Source of the DNA: Brevibacillus sedimenti
Lineage (GTDB): Bacteria; Bacillota; Bacilli; Brevibacillales; Brevibacillaceae
Assembly: GCF_020923495.1 (NCBI RefSeq)
Contig: NZ_CP064048.1
Span: forward strand, 3,867,260 to 3,931,259
Direction: 5' to 3'
DNA length: 64,000 nucleotides
The translations under genes and the position numbers were made by a program. The notes under the pieces were generated by a model. That model was given only the letters and a program-made list of their open reading frames with translations, had not been told where the DNA came from and made no database searches. Shown piece by piece: positions 46,401 to 56,678 of this stretch (position 1 is the first letter of the stretch; each line of letters starts with the position of its first letter).

Positions 46401-46854
46401 GCCTGAATTCTTCGCGGTTGCGAAGCTGGCCGGAGGGTTTTACGAACGAGAGGCTTTCGAGTGTACGATTGGCCAAAATAAAATACTCTTCCTCATGCGA
46501 TTGATCCTGATAGACATCAATCACCACACCTACAACGAATGATTCTTGTTTTTCGTCATCGTAAAATTCCGAAACAATGTAAGAGGTAAAATCGTCATCC
46601 CGCACGAACGTCCGGTCATCACTACCGATTTTTCCCCGCAAGTAATTTATCATTGTTCGTTTTGCTTCCTCATGCGCTGCCGAATTAAAACGAATCTGCC
46701 GTTGATCTGCAACAAAGAGAACCTGCAGGGCGTCAATGATCGTCGATTTGCCGGCACCGTTCTTTCCCGTAATGAGGGTCTGTTTTCCGAATTCCATCGT
46801 CACATCGGTAAAGTAATGCCAGTTAATTAGTCTCAATTTCTTCATCCATTTCAT
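43498..46854 (-). CDS. jetC: Wadjet condensin-like ATPase JetC
   Basis: This 1118-residue MukB/SMC-like motor extrudes DNA loops. It shows Walker A TGKNGAGKST at 29-38, long coiled coils (about 220-450 and 640-860) around a hinge-like centre, the ABC signature KSGGETQT near 1000 and Walker B LVVFDEAFNKMD near 1030. The ATG at 46854 has GGAGG 8 bases upstream and lies inside the jetB 3' end, so translation is coupled. The sequence is AT-richer than the flanking chromosome. Confidence 0.93.
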   Translation of the reverse strand: MKWMKKLRLINWHYFTDVTMEFGKQTLITGKNGAGKSTIIDALQVLFVADQRQIRFNSAAHEEAKRTMINYLRGKIGSDDRTFVRDDDFTSYIVSEFYDDEKQESFVVGVVIDVYQDQSHEEEYFILANRTLESLSFVKPSGQLRNREEFRRLYHNDSMTRVRTIFERNKNNYQKALLARMGQVHERFFPIFTKALSFKPIQNIRHFIYDYILDKRELQLDLMKQNFEIHERYKKELEELQKRKEKLLGIRDSFQKLVKLRETVIEQDYVLRRLKRDMEQETLEQYEQTLKDLEKALDQLTDDIRFNERKQEEAAHEREEAYQRWRNHSAEQQKRQLLEEIQQLEIHEKETRQHLTLWAKKLQQELSALQALTDWNGNEVWKWEPGELEQLIRIRETIAYVLSLIEEGQSGVEHDEDVLQAFRSASPLLSALHERFLVVKTRLEDQLQGLENRLSDLEQVIRDLENRKRRYPPSVVRLRELLEKRFSGRSRVWIFCEEMEIEDDAWRDAVEGYLHTQRFDLLVEPEVFAEALSVYEKEKFAHKLEGVGLVDTEKERRYLGSARPGSLAEAVKAEHPVIRAHMEHLLGKVMKAANEQELREHRTAITSTCMLYHNLIARQIQKDRYAIPYIGAQAIIRQLEIMRAELDRVKAQRKAMKLAMEELSGWATRLAQKHVHYERLLDHVDLPTRLRVCLDRLASKRKELAGLDMSEAERLKSVYEEWKQREEEWNQKSKELTALKAKREDNKKKLSEDIYLQQRRVHEAHQALEKWLQAYGPETERRALLRWEEAQKQDLPTSRKIDNWENNWKGNQTRRDDAFRELQLLRQEFNIEYSFNSSISSEENEEYDALLYDIEHLNIPEYQQKVEMALKESEEEFKTHFLLRMREAIQMARKEFDQLNYALRHFPFSEDKYHFEVSASETYKKFYEAIMDPMLAEKGSLFDIQYDDRSEVLHHLFELLVRGDAGDIEEFTDYRRYLDFDIIVKTRDSRYRFSQVLKEKSGGETQTPFYIAILASFHHLYASGKTMRLVVFDEAFNKMDEQRIQTSLRLIKQMKLQLIAAVPDEKMQHMAPEVTTTLIVSNHNYECFVDMIDRWDVDDEVAVTSEEDSTRMEQDTLF

Positions 46855-47431
46855 CAAACACTCCTCCTTCCAACGATGGAACATATCGTTCGATTTTTCC
46901 TTTCACTACATTCAACTCGTCCGCATCAATCAGGTATATCCAGGTGTGAAAGAGTCGAAACCGGCATTCATCAGAACGAAAATCGCTGTCAAGTGCCTCT
47001 ATCAACTGATAGCTTGTACACAGCCGCACCATCTCGGTCAACTTTGTTCGATTGATCCAGGGAATGCGAAATGTCTCATATTTGCTCCGGATTTCGTACA
47101 AGGTGGTCATGGGAAACTCACTTAAAGACAATCCTTCTCGCTTTTCCTGATAGATCAACCGTAAAATAAGAAGCCACAAACTTTGCTCCTTATTCAATCT
47201 CCTTCGCAAGCCTTGCTCCGGTGCATTCAGGAACAGGCATTCATGCCGTTCGTCAATGATCAAATCCCAGCCAAGAAAACGAAAATAGCGTTCCAGGGCT
47301 TCGCGATGGCGCCGGGCAAAACCATATGCTTCTCTCTCTTTTTCTTTGACCAGAAAATTTGTCGCCAGCAACCGGTTAATCAGTGCACTGATCTTTTTTT
47401 GTTCACTCTCACTTATTTCGTTGAATATCAT
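46823..47431 (-). CDS. jetB: Wadjet subunit JetB (MukE-like)
   Basis: This 202-residue winged-helix protein is the kite subunit that bridges JetA and JetC. It shows a helical N-terminus (SESEQKKISALINRLLATNF), the conserved EAYGFARRHREALERYF near 34 and RRRLNKEQSLWLLILRLIYQEKREG near 77, the DUF4194 pattern. The ATG at 47431 follows AAGGGGG and lies only two bases from the jetA stop. It overlaps jetC by 32 bases. Confidence 0.9.
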   Translation of the reverse strand: MIFNEISESEQKKISALINRLLATNFLVKEKEREAYGFARRHREALERYFRFLGWDLIIDERHECLFLNAPEQGLRRRLNKEQSLWLLILRLIYQEKREGLSLSEFPMTTLYEIRSKYETFRIPWINRTKLTEMVRLCTSYQLIEALDSDFRSDECRFRLFHTWIYLIDADELNVVKGKIERYVPSLEGGVFDEMDEEIETN

Positions 47432-47432
47432 G

Positions 47433-48863
47433 TTATCTGCCCCCTTTCCGAACGACCAGGTGGTTGTCAAATCTATAGTCTCCAATTTGCAAAATACAGC
47501 GTTCCTGGTTCCGCTTCAATTGAAACTGTGATGCCCCGTCTTGGCCGTATAAATAAATGTAGGTAAGCAGTAAAAACTCTTCAATGTTCGTAGGCGCCAG
47601 TTCTTGCAGCTCCAATTCCTGGCGATTCCCCAGTTTTTCCAATACGTAACCTTCCACTTTTTTCCGAGTGATCGCTTTTCTCATCCGTTCCAGATTTTTA
47701 CGTCGCAACTCCTCTTTCAGTTCATCAGGGATTGGTACCACAACATGAACGTTTGGTTGATGTGGAGGTTTCTTACGACGCAGTGGAAGAAGTGACTGTT
47801 CTGTTATTCCAGCAATGGACTGCATGTGGAAAAGCTGAGACCAGAGAAACTCTTCGTCTTTCTTTGAATCAGCCAAGCACTGTATGAGATCAACGAGGCG
47901 TTGATTGATTCCTTGTTGGTACTGGCTGAGGTAACGAGCTCGATCATACGAGGAGCGCAAATATTGATTGTGCCGCAGGTCGATCTGATAAAAAATCTCA
48001 TCCAAACCACTATATGTCTCTTCAATGTACAGCAGAGATTCCCTGATATCTTCTTCTGCCTCCTGGCGGTCGCGGTAAAACTCGCTGAGGAGTCCGTCCT
48101 CGATGGTTTCTTCCAGCAACTTATTATCCAATAGCCATCGCTGTACCGTTTGCAGTATTTGAAAACGGTAGCGTGAAACATGATCCGAGGTTTTCAAGCG
48201 ATGATAGCTTTTATCGACAATTTCTGATTTATATTTGTCGAAATGATGGTCCAAAACATCTTGAATAGAACTTTTCTGCACGACTTGCTCCATGTGGTGT
48301 TTCATGTTGTTATAGAGGGTAACCAGTTCTTGAACAAACTGTTGTGTATATTGCTTTGCTTCACGAATGGCAAAACAAGGGCGCCGCTTTGCTTCTTCTC
48401 CGGTTAACAGCTGGTAGGTAACGAATGCAAAGCGCTGGTATTCGACTGCTCTGGAAACGCACAGTTCTTGAAGCACAGACAAGATGCGGCTTGTGTAGTG
48501 GGGAAGAACAATATACTGCTGAAATTGGTCGCGCACTTCAACATCTATCCACTTTAGCGAAGCCAGTTTGCGGATGAGGGCGTTGGCCTGTGTTCTTGCA
48601 TACTCATCAACGGTCACCTGTTCTTCACGAAACTCCTGCTTCGCCTCCGCAATATCCTCATCATCGAACATCAGTTCCACGCCTAATTCATTATAGGTCT
48701 CTATCAACTCGTGAAACAGGTCGCGCATCACGTCATATCTGATGCCGAAGCGTTCCCGTTGCGACTGTTCATACAATAGAAGTGCAGCTTCCACGTACAG
48801 ATGCTTATTGGGGCCGGTCAGCAAATGAAAAAACCGATCCGGTACTACATCGAACAATTTCAT
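47433..48863 (-). CDS. jetA: Wadjet subunit JetA (MukF-like kleisin)
   Basis: This 476-residue protein is the first gene of the jetABCD operon and acts as the kleisin that closes the JetC ring. It is largely helical with winged-helix ends; features include LFDVVPDRFFHLLTGPNKHLY at the start and a long helical middle (ESLLYIEETYSGLDEIFYQI near 275). GGAGG lies about 8 bases before the ATG. The family match is by length, order and the JetC and JetD motifs downstream; JetA itself has no catalytic motif. Confidence 0.9.
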   Translation of the reverse strand: MKLFDVVPDRFFHLLTGPNKHLYVEAALLLYEQSQRERFGIRYDVMRDLFHELIETYNELGVELMFDDEDIAEAKQEFREEQVTVDEYARTQANALIRKLASLKWIDVEVRDQFQQYIVLPHYTSRILSVLQELCVSRAVEYQRFAFVTYQLLTGEEAKRRPCFAIREAKQYTQQFVQELVTLYNNMKHHMEQVVQKSSIQDVLDHHFDKYKSEIVDKSYHRLKTSDHVSRYRFQILQTVQRWLLDNKLLEETIEDGLLSEFYRDRQEAEEDIRESLLYIEETYSGLDEIFYQIDLRHNQYLRSSYDRARYLSQYQQGINQRLVDLIQCLADSKKDEEFLWSQLFHMQSIAGITEQSLLPLRRKKPPHQPNVHVVVPIPDELKEELRRKNLERMRKAITRKKVEGYVLEKLGNRQELELQELAPTNIEEFLLLTYIYLYGQDGASQFQLKRNQERCILQIGDYRFDNHLVVRKGGR

Positions 48864-49950
48864 TCCCTAATTTCCTCCCTTACTCCTATAATTTCTTACT
48901 TTTTTGAAGTTATTTGGTATGCAAAATAACCCCTATGACCTTGCTATGACCAATAAATATTTGGAAGTGTTAGAAATCCAACTTAGAGTAGGTATTAGAA
49001 AAATAATACTAGGAATATCGATAAACAAATGTATTCAAGTAAAAGTCGAAGAGTGCTTTAGTTTAACCTATGATGACGATTTTGAAGTCTCTCATGTGTA
49101 GGAATTCTTTATAATGTAAATAATGTTTAGAACGAAAGCTGACAACCTAGTAAAAATATTGGAATAAAGATCGTGTTTTTTGAAATTAAAATGTTGACAC
49201 AAATAAATATACAAGGTGAGTGGCTCCTGCAATAAGAGCCTTCAAAAATAATATTAGGGTGAAAGAATTTTGTATTTTGAAACCGTATGTGTTTATTCTG
49301 TTAACGTTAAATCTCTCATACTTAATAAAGTGATCTTGCTAGCCAGTTTAGTGTTCGGGAGGTTTGCCAAAGATTTGGTGTAAATCATTTAGCCGTTAGA
49401 TTCAAAAGAGTCTTCATCTGTAGAAAAATTGGCTTTTCCTTAGGTGACCTAGCTCTCAATGGCTTTGGTTGTGCAGACCAGTTCGTAAATTCAGGGGAGA
49501 ATTTAAAATGGTGGAAATTACGTCCATTCCGTACGGCTGGAGCGGGCAATAAGGAGGGACTTTTGTCCCCGTATTTTTTATTTTTATATTTAACCCTGGG
49601 GACCATCTAGGTTAAACTAGACCCCAGGGTATGATTTTCTTAATTGTGGTGTGATTCCACATAAGTTAGAACAAACTTAATACAGCGTTCAAGACCGTAT
49701 ACAGGTTAATGATCACTTGCTTGCAGTAACACAATTGGCATATGAGGATTCGAATACTCAACAACGAGTTTTTGAATCTCTTATGTTCGTTATAACTCCT
49801 GGGATGACCCCCAGGACGCCACACGTCAGCTGTAGTAATATAAAACAAGAATTTATAAATGGAAATAGAATTTTATTTTTCCGGTTCTGCGAGACTTTGG
49901 TCCTGTTGCGTATTCAGCATGCTTCCACATCTGCACAGCAATGAATGGAT
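48864..49950. other. AT-rich region without a supported gene
   Basis: This stretch of about 1.1 kb lies between the Wadjet promoter and the AIPR terminator. Its frames are short and lack ribosome binding sites. It holds an inverted repeat at 49593-49630 and a weaker CCTGGG/CCCAGG hairpin near 49798. The composition is like that of horizontally gained DNA, and it may be what is left of lost genes. Confidence 0.4.
49593..49630. repeat. Long inverted repeat
   Basis: ACCCTGGGG pairs with CCCCAGGGT and TCTAG with CTAGA around GTTAAA, with a four-base bulge (ACCA) on one side. This gives a 14-base-pair stem. It lacks a T-run, so it is not a usual terminator. Confidence 0.6.
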
Positions 49951-49997
49951 AAAAAGCGTGTAGACCTTGTACTTTCAGTACTTTATCTACACGCTTT
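49951..49997 (-). terminator. Terminator of the AIPR gene
   Basis: AGCGTGTAGA and TCTACACGCT form a perfect 10-base stem; on the minus strand TTTTTATCC follows. It lies about 70 bases past the AIPR stop. Confidence 0.8.
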
Positions 49998-50064
49998 ACC
50001 ATTTTTGTAAAGTGTATTAAGCAGGATAGTTAAATGAAATGTAAACGTAGATAGCAACCGGGAA

Positions 50065-51789
50065 TTATTGAATAGCCCGAATGCTTCTTTGAGTAAGTGC
50101 AGAGTTTACTTTTTCAGTAAACACTTCAGTTCTTATGTTATCTCGGTTAAAATTACCTGCTGCAACAGTTGAAACTAAATCAGCTGCATTTCGAAAAACG
50201 TCTCTGAACCGAATGTCATCCCATAGAATATTTATTATTCGTTGACAATATCTAGCCATTTCATTTGAGTTAAAGTATTTAGGCATTTGGTCGTCGACAG
50301 CAATTTTTCGGAAAGCCATAAGAATGTGATATCTAGCCGGCTTTAACACAGAATTAATAACTTGACTCCTAAAAAGATATTCTAGCCTATACTGGGCATA
50401 GGCAGCACAATAATACATCTCCAATCTATGATCTTTATTAAAAATTTCTGTACCAATACTTTTAAGTAACAATTTATAATTTCGGGACGTCCGATGTGGT
50501 AGGTCAAGAAACATAGAAGCGAAAGATTTAACCAAGGTTGTTATGTTCACAACTCTAACTTTTTCAATGTCAGGCGATGCATTAAACTGCCTTGATCTTC
50601 TTTCATAATACAACCTTTTGTTTCCATCAAATGTTTGAAAATATATTTCAAGTTTTTTTGGAAAATCTGATAGGGCAAATAGTTGCTCTTCTGTCACTTC
50701 TGTTTGCCTATTAGTAGCTTTAATAATCTGATTCTTTACTTCAGGGTCATTGGTCGCTATTAAACGAATCGGTACTAATACGCTGTCGTCCAAATACTCC
50801 TTTGACTCGTGGATGACATAGCTTGTTTGACACCCATTCACAATTTGGTAATCCTCTATCAAAAATTTATTGCCAGTTGGTTGTAGTCGGCTAGCAACCA
50901 CCGTTATTCCGTTATTTAGCAACGGAAAAAGAACTTTTTTTGTCTCGGACTCAAGAGTTTCTTTAATTTCTGTGTTAACAGGATTCCATTCTTGCCAATC
51001 ACGAACATTGTCATAAAAAATGGATGAGTAGATTTCTCCGTTTTCGTTCTCGATTAGTTTTAAAAACTCAGATACAGGAATAAACCCTATATATGATTGT
51101 TCTACCCCAGAAATTTCAGGTAGAACAGTTCGGTTAATGAAAATTATTTCTTTCGTGACCGAATTTCGAAGGTTTCTATAGAGTGTTTGTAATCTTTCTG
51201 CATCAATACATTCAAAAACTATCTTTCGAAATAACCCAAGTTGCTTTAAATTCTCAACCACAGCATCTTTTCTGATCGTTAGGTTTGCATCATCAGTCCA
51301 GCGTCCCGTCGTTGCATAGTAAATAAAGCATTGGGGATTACCTTTTTTAAATTTGCTGCTTCTACTAAAAATTTCGTTTACTATTTTTAGCTTATGTTTT
51401 ATATTGTCGTTTTTGGGTAATGAAGGGGATTCAGAGAAAATATCTAACAAACCAAAACCAATCTGTCCAATTTTTTGTGAGTCAAAGTTACTTGATCGCT
51501 CTGCTTGAACAAAAACAAAGCTAACATCTAGATAGCCATTATTTTCTGCCAAGTCCTCAATCTCTTCAGGTTCTGTAACCAAACTGCCATTTACGATAAT
51601 TGCAAAACAATCAATCCCACAGTCATGACCAGCACCAACAGCAATATCATAAGTTGAGAAGGACTCTGAATAGTGCGACGATGTCAATAATACTCCAGTA
51701 AAGTGTTCGAATGCAGTATCCTCAGAAAGATTACCTAATCCATTTTCCTTAACAAATTCGTCTAAAAGGTTCTTGGTTATTCTGTCCAT
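50065..51789 (-). CDS. AIPR-family abortive-infection protein
   Basis: This 574-residue protein belongs to the AIPR family of phage-resistance proteins. The N-terminal 150 residues look nuclease-like (GHDCGIDCFAIIV near 53, then VFVQAERS near 90, spaced like a PD-(D/E)XK core). The AIPR core follows with LLNNGITVVASR near 293 and YQIVNGCQTSYVI near 315, and the NRQTEVTEEQLFAL segment near 364. GAGGG precedes the ATG. It stands alone with its own terminator next to Wadjet. The mechanism of the family is poorly known. Confidence 0.85.
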   Translation of the reverse strand: MDRITKNLLDEFVKENGLGNLSEDTAFEHFTGVLLTSSHYSESFSTYDIAVGAGHDCGIDCFAIIVNGSLVTEPEEIEDLAENNGYLDVSFVFVQAERSSNFDSQKIGQIGFGLLDIFSESPSLPKNDNIKHKLKIVNEIFSRSSKFKKGNPQCFIYYATTGRWTDDANLTIRKDAVVENLKQLGLFRKIVFECIDAERLQTLYRNLRNSVTKEIIFINRTVLPEISGVEQSYIGFIPVSEFLKLIENENGEIYSSIFYDNVRDWQEWNPVNTEIKETLESETKKVLFPLLNNGITVVASRLQPTGNKFLIEDYQIVNGCQTSYVIHESKEYLDDSVLVPIRLIATNDPEVKNQIIKATNRQTEVTEEQLFALSDFPKKLEIYFQTFDGNKRLYYERRSRQFNASPDIEKVRVVNITTLVKSFASMFLDLPHRTSRNYKLLLKSIGTEIFNKDHRLEMYYCAAYAQYRLEYLFRSQVINSVLKPARYHILMAFRKIAVDDQMPKYFNSNEMARYCQRIINILWDDIRFRDVFRNAADLVSTVAAGNFNRDNIRTEVFTEKVNSALTQRSIRAIQ

Positions 51790-52004
51790 AATTAACCCTC
51801 GATTAAAATTATAATTATGTAATTTTATTAAAATAAAAAAATATAGCTGTCAATATATTCATTTGATTTTTTTACTATCTTTAAAAATAGACACGCTACA
51901 AAAAGGTTGCGTGTCTCGCTGTTAGTCTTGTTGTTTTCTTATTCGTCCTGATAATCTAAGAAACCTTTGAAACTCCAAAAATTCGTGCTTTTTCTTCTTC
52001 TAAC

Positions 52005-52303
52005 AACTTGTGTCCCTCTCGCGGAAAAAGATTTTGGTAATCAAGACCTTCCGTACTTCCATTTTAAAAAAGGGATTATGATCAAGTGCTCTAACTTTTT
52101 CTAATATTTCCTCATTGGTAATAGCATAAATGCTTTTAAAGTCTCGAGCTTGGCTTTATGAGTGCTGGCCTCTAACCTATTTATGGTGGATCGACTCACT
52201 ACCGAAAAATCGGTTAGTTCTCTCTGGTTTCTGTATCCACTTTTCCCTCTAAACACGAGCAAAATTGATACCGAATCCTTTCAGGTTCTTCGTCATTCCT
52301 CAT
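52005..52303 (-). pseudogene. Frameshifted XRE-family regulator
   Basis: From an ATG at 52303 the frame breaks after MRNDEEPERIRYQF. A second frame then reads GKSGYRNQRELTDFSVVSRS and TINRLEASTHKAKLETLKAF, a clear XRE-type helix-turn-helix. A third gives AITNEEILEKVRALDHNPFF. At least two frameshifts separate these parts, so no full product is possible. Repeats upstream at 52345 may have been its operators. Confidence 0.65.
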
Positions 52304-52344
52304 CTTAAATTTTATCACATCACAGTATCACATACGAAACAAAA

Positions 52345-52384
52345 TGTGTGTCACTTGTGAAATTTTTTGTTTCACTTGTGTGAC
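52345..52384. repeat. Paired CACTTGTG repeats, possible operator
   Basis: TCACTTGTGAAA and TTTCACTTGTG occur within 35 bases, separated by a T-run, just upstream of the decayed XRE gene. Spacing of about two helical turns fits a repressor operator; this is inference. Confidence 0.4.
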
Positions 52385-52570
52385 GGAAGCATATGCAGGA
52401 CAAAAGCGTAGTCACCTTTAGATGTGGGCGTCCCCCCAGTCAAATCGCCATATGTGACATAACCAGGCTATACATTTCGGGCGATGATTTCGATGTACGC
52501 CAAGCAAAGAATGAGGGAATAAGCAAACCTTCCTGCCCCTATTCAATCAAAATAGCTGAGCATATTTAGT

Positions 52571-52700
52571 AAAATTATCTCTGATCGACTAGGACATGCC
52601 AATATATTGACATCCATAAAAATCAACGATCACGCCCTACGAACTGCTGACTAGGAAGCAGCTAAACAATTTGATACCGTTATTCGCTTCTCAACAAAAG
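52571..52700 (+). pseudogene. C-terminal remnant of a tyrosine recombinase (integrase)
   Basis: One frame reads KIISDRLGHANI then, past ILTSIKINDHALR and a stop, EAAKQFD. This is the C-terminal pattern of phage-type integrases (SxRLGHASI...TYSH...EAAxxFD), but the catalytic tyrosine segment is degraded and the rest of the gene is missing. It is a sign that an integrating element once entered here. Confidence 0.6.
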
Positions 52701-52787
52701 TCAGGGAAACACGCTGACAGCGGTATTATTATTTTCGTCCCCAATTACAATTTTACAACTGTACTAGTTTATCTATTAAGTCTGTTA

Positions 52788-54677
<1,890 letters not shown>

Positions 54678-54683
54678 CAATAG

Positions 54684-54710
54684 AAAAAAGCCTTGATTAC
54701 CAAGGCTTTT
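54684..54710 (-). terminator. Terminator of the two-tRNA operon and intron target
   Basis: AAAAGCCTTGG-TAAT-CAAGGCTTTTTT is read on the minus strand just after tRNA-Val. The group II intron sits immediately downstream. Confidence 0.85.
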
Positions 54711-54723
54711 GTCATTTCTGTTA

Positions 54724-54799
54724 TGGTGATCCGGACTGGGTTCGAACCAGCGACCCCCACCCTGTCAAGATGGTGCTCTCCCAACTGAGCTACCGGATC
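54724..54799 (-). tRNA. tRNA-Val (GAC)
   Basis: The loop TTGACAG between CCATC and GGTGG gives anticodon GAC. The acceptor GATCCGG/CCGGATC pairs fully and CCA is encoded. Confidence 0.88.
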
Positions 54800-54831
54800 A
54801 TGTTATGTAACTTTTACAATCGTCTGTCTCA

Positions 54832-54908
54832 TGGTGGGCCCTGTAGGACTCGAACCTACGACCAATCGGTTATGAGCCGACCGCTCTGACCAACTGAGCT
54901 AAGGGCCC
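54832..54908 (-). tRNA. tRNA with CAT anticodon, probably Ile2
   Basis: The loop CTCATAA in a GGCTCATAACC context, and the T arm CGTAGG/CCTACA, resemble Bacillus tRNA-Ile2, whose C34 is changed to lysidine by TilS. The elongator tRNA-Met gene at 4784 has a different body. An initiator is excluded by the fully paired GGGCCCT acceptor stem. Confidence 0.85.
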
Positions 54909-54997
54909 GAATCTTACCGGACGCCGATCACATGATTTAATATACCTGATTTCTTTTTCGATTTCAAGAGGAAAAATCAAAATTCCTGTAAAAAATT

Positions 54998-55150
54998 TTA
55001 CCGGCATAGAAAGAACCATTCTCTGCCAGCTTCACGTGCAAGAGAATGGCCCTGTTCTCGCTTGGTTTTCCGGTAATGCTTCTGCATCATCTCTGCCTGA
55101 ATGAGACCGTACTGCTCAGATGAGACCGCATTTCCCAAATGATTCAGCAT
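54998..55150 (-). CDS. Possible small basic protein
   Basis: Fifty residues (MLNHLGNAVSSEQYG...) run to a TAA after the PgpA-like gene; the product is basic and helical. AAGGAGG lies about 35 bases before this ATG, too far, and no start codon is seen nearer to it. The same frame is open further upstream through the pgpA-like gene on the same strand. It may be a small downstream gene with an odd start or a chance frame. Confidence 0.3.
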   Translation of the reverse strand: MLNHLGNAVSSEQYGLIQAEMMQKHYRKTKREQGHSLAREAGREWFFLCR

Positions 55151-55190
55151 TTCGCGAAAGCTGACCCGGGAGCTGTCCGCCCTCCTTTTC

Positions 55191-55751
55191 TTACCCGGCT
55201 TGATCCGCCTTCTGCTCCGCAATCCGGATCTCGGCCTGTTTGGCTTGCTCTTCCTGCTCGTCACGCAGGCGGTGGGCCATGCGGCTGGAGGCGTTGGCGG
55301 CGATGCTGGCGACGAGGTCGTCCAGGAAGGTGTGGACGCGGCCGGAGCGTTTGGTGTCCAGGCGTTGGATGACGCCGACCTTGTGTTTGTCCAGGTGGCC
55401 AAAGGTGGTGACGGCGATGCTGCCGTAGCCAAACACGGAGCCGAGCGCAAGGGTTTCGTCGCAGCCGAACAGGCCTTCGTCTGTCGCGATGAGGGTTTGT
55501 AGCGGCTCGGACAGCATGCCTTTTTCCGCCAATGTATCCAATTCCACGCCGACGAGGATGGCGTGCTGCATTTCCCTTTTTTCCAAAACGGCTTTTACGC
55601 TCTCGATGCAGGGTTCCATGGTCAGGTCGGGATGGTACGGCGACTGCATCAGATAGACGATTTCGGCAATATCCTCTACCGTGACGCCGCGCTCTGCCAG
55701 GCGTGTCAGGGCGGCATTTCTGACTTCGCTGCTGTGTACGTGCTTCTTCAT
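55191..55751 (-). CDS. Phosphatidylglycerophosphatase A-like protein (YutG type)
   Basis: This 186-residue protein belongs to the PgpA family of membrane-associated lipid phosphatases, in the soluble Bacillus YutG form. It shows RLAERGVTVEDIAEIVYLMQ near 18, GCDETLALGSVFGYGSIAVT near 95 and KRSGRVHTFLDDLVA near 130. YutG dephosphorylates phosphatidylglycerol phosphate in B. subtilis as far as is known. The ATG at 55751 follows AAGGGG. The C-terminus is a charged coiled-coil-like tail. Confidence 0.87.
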   Translation of the reverse strand: MKKHVHSSEVRNAALTRLAERGVTVEDIAEIVYLMQSPYHPDLTMEPCIESVKAVLEKREMQHAILVGVELDTLAEKGMLSEPLQTLIATDEGLFGCDETLALGSVFGYGSIAVTTFGHLDKHKVGVIQRLDTKRSGRVHTFLDDLVASIAANASSRMAHRLRDEQEEQAKQAEIRIAEQKADQAG

Positions 55752-55971
55752 TGAGACAACCCCTTCCACGATTGAGTGAAGTCACTTTTTATCATAGTAT
55801 CATACGCTGGCAGAATTGCGACAATCTTTCGGCTGGAAAGGTTTTTTGTCCGATGGAGGAGTTGGGAAAACATGGCCGGGCGGGTCGCCCCTCCCTCAGT
55901 TATGAAAACGATTTCCCTGTCCCCTTGGCTTTCGGTATAATGAACGCAGCCACGAAAAGGAGGACATCCCT

Positions 55972-56676
55972 GTGCCGCTGAATGAAATCACACTGACGAG
56001 CAACTTCCTGGGAACAACGGAACATCTCCTCATCTATACCCCTGAGCGGTACTCCCCGCTCTACTCCTATCCCGTGCTGTACGTGCAGGACGGCGAGGAT
56101 TACCTGTCGCTGGGCCGGCTGGCGACGCTTCTGGAACAGCTCCACCGGGAAAAAGAAATCCCTGACCTTATTGCTGTGTTCCTGCCGGTGGACAAGTCCC
56201 GGCGGTACGCGCGTTACCATCCGGACGGTGATGAGCATCTGGCCTACCGGCGCTTTTTGGCTGTCGAGGCCGTTGGGTATGTGGACCGTCACTACTCCAC
56301 TCACCCGCTGGGGCAGGCGCGAACGCTGCTGGGCGAGTCGTTGGGCGGCGTCGTGTCACTGTTTACGGCGTTGGCGTATCCGCACACGTTTGGCCAGGTG
56401 GCCTGCCAGTCTGCCGCGATGGACGAGGCGCTGAACCGGCGTGTCGCCGAAGCGGAGCTGCCCGCTTCCCTGCACGTCTACCTGGAAGTGGGAACGGAAG
56501 AAACGGCGGTGGAAACGTCGCGCGGGACGCTCAACCTGCTCGCGGCCAACGAACGACTGCGCGACATCCTGCAAACAAAAGGGGTCACCCTGGCTTATGA
56601 GACCTTTGCGGGTGACCACACGTGGGGATATTGGCAGGCCAACCTGCCGCGCATGCTGCGCGCGCTGTTTGGGTAA
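55972..56676 (+). CDS. yjcH: Esterase-family hydrolase, YjcH-like
   Basis: This 234-residue alpha/beta hydrolase resembles the enterochelin-esterase-like group. The nucleophile elbow is GESLGG near residue 120, with YVQDGEDY near 38 and the catalytic histidine in AGDHTWGYW near 217. In B. subtilis yjcF, yjcG and yjcH are neighbours, and all three occur here, which supports the name. A GTG start follows AAGGAGG at 8 bases. Substrate unknown. Confidence 0.85.
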   Translation: MPLNEITLTSNFLGTTEHLLIYTPERYSPLYSYPVLYVQDGEDYLSLGRLATLLEQLHREKEIPDLIAVFLPVDKSRRYARYHPDGDEHLAYRRFLAVEAVGYVDRHYSTHPLGQARTLLGESLGGVVSLFTALAYPHTFGQVACQSAAMDEALNRRVAEAELPASLHVYLEVGTEETAVETSRGTLNLLAANERLRDILQTKGVTLAYETFAGDHTWGYWQANLPRMLRALFG

Positions 56677-56678
56677 AC

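Noticed and set aside
48904..49101. Plus-strand 65-codon frame next to the Wadjet promoter
   Set aside because: No ribosome binding site and no recognisable features; the region is AT-rich spacer where frames of this size arise by chance.
52316..52384. CRISPR-like short repeats
   Set aside because: Only two copies of a short CACTTGTG motif occur, with no regular spacers; a repressor operator is more likely.
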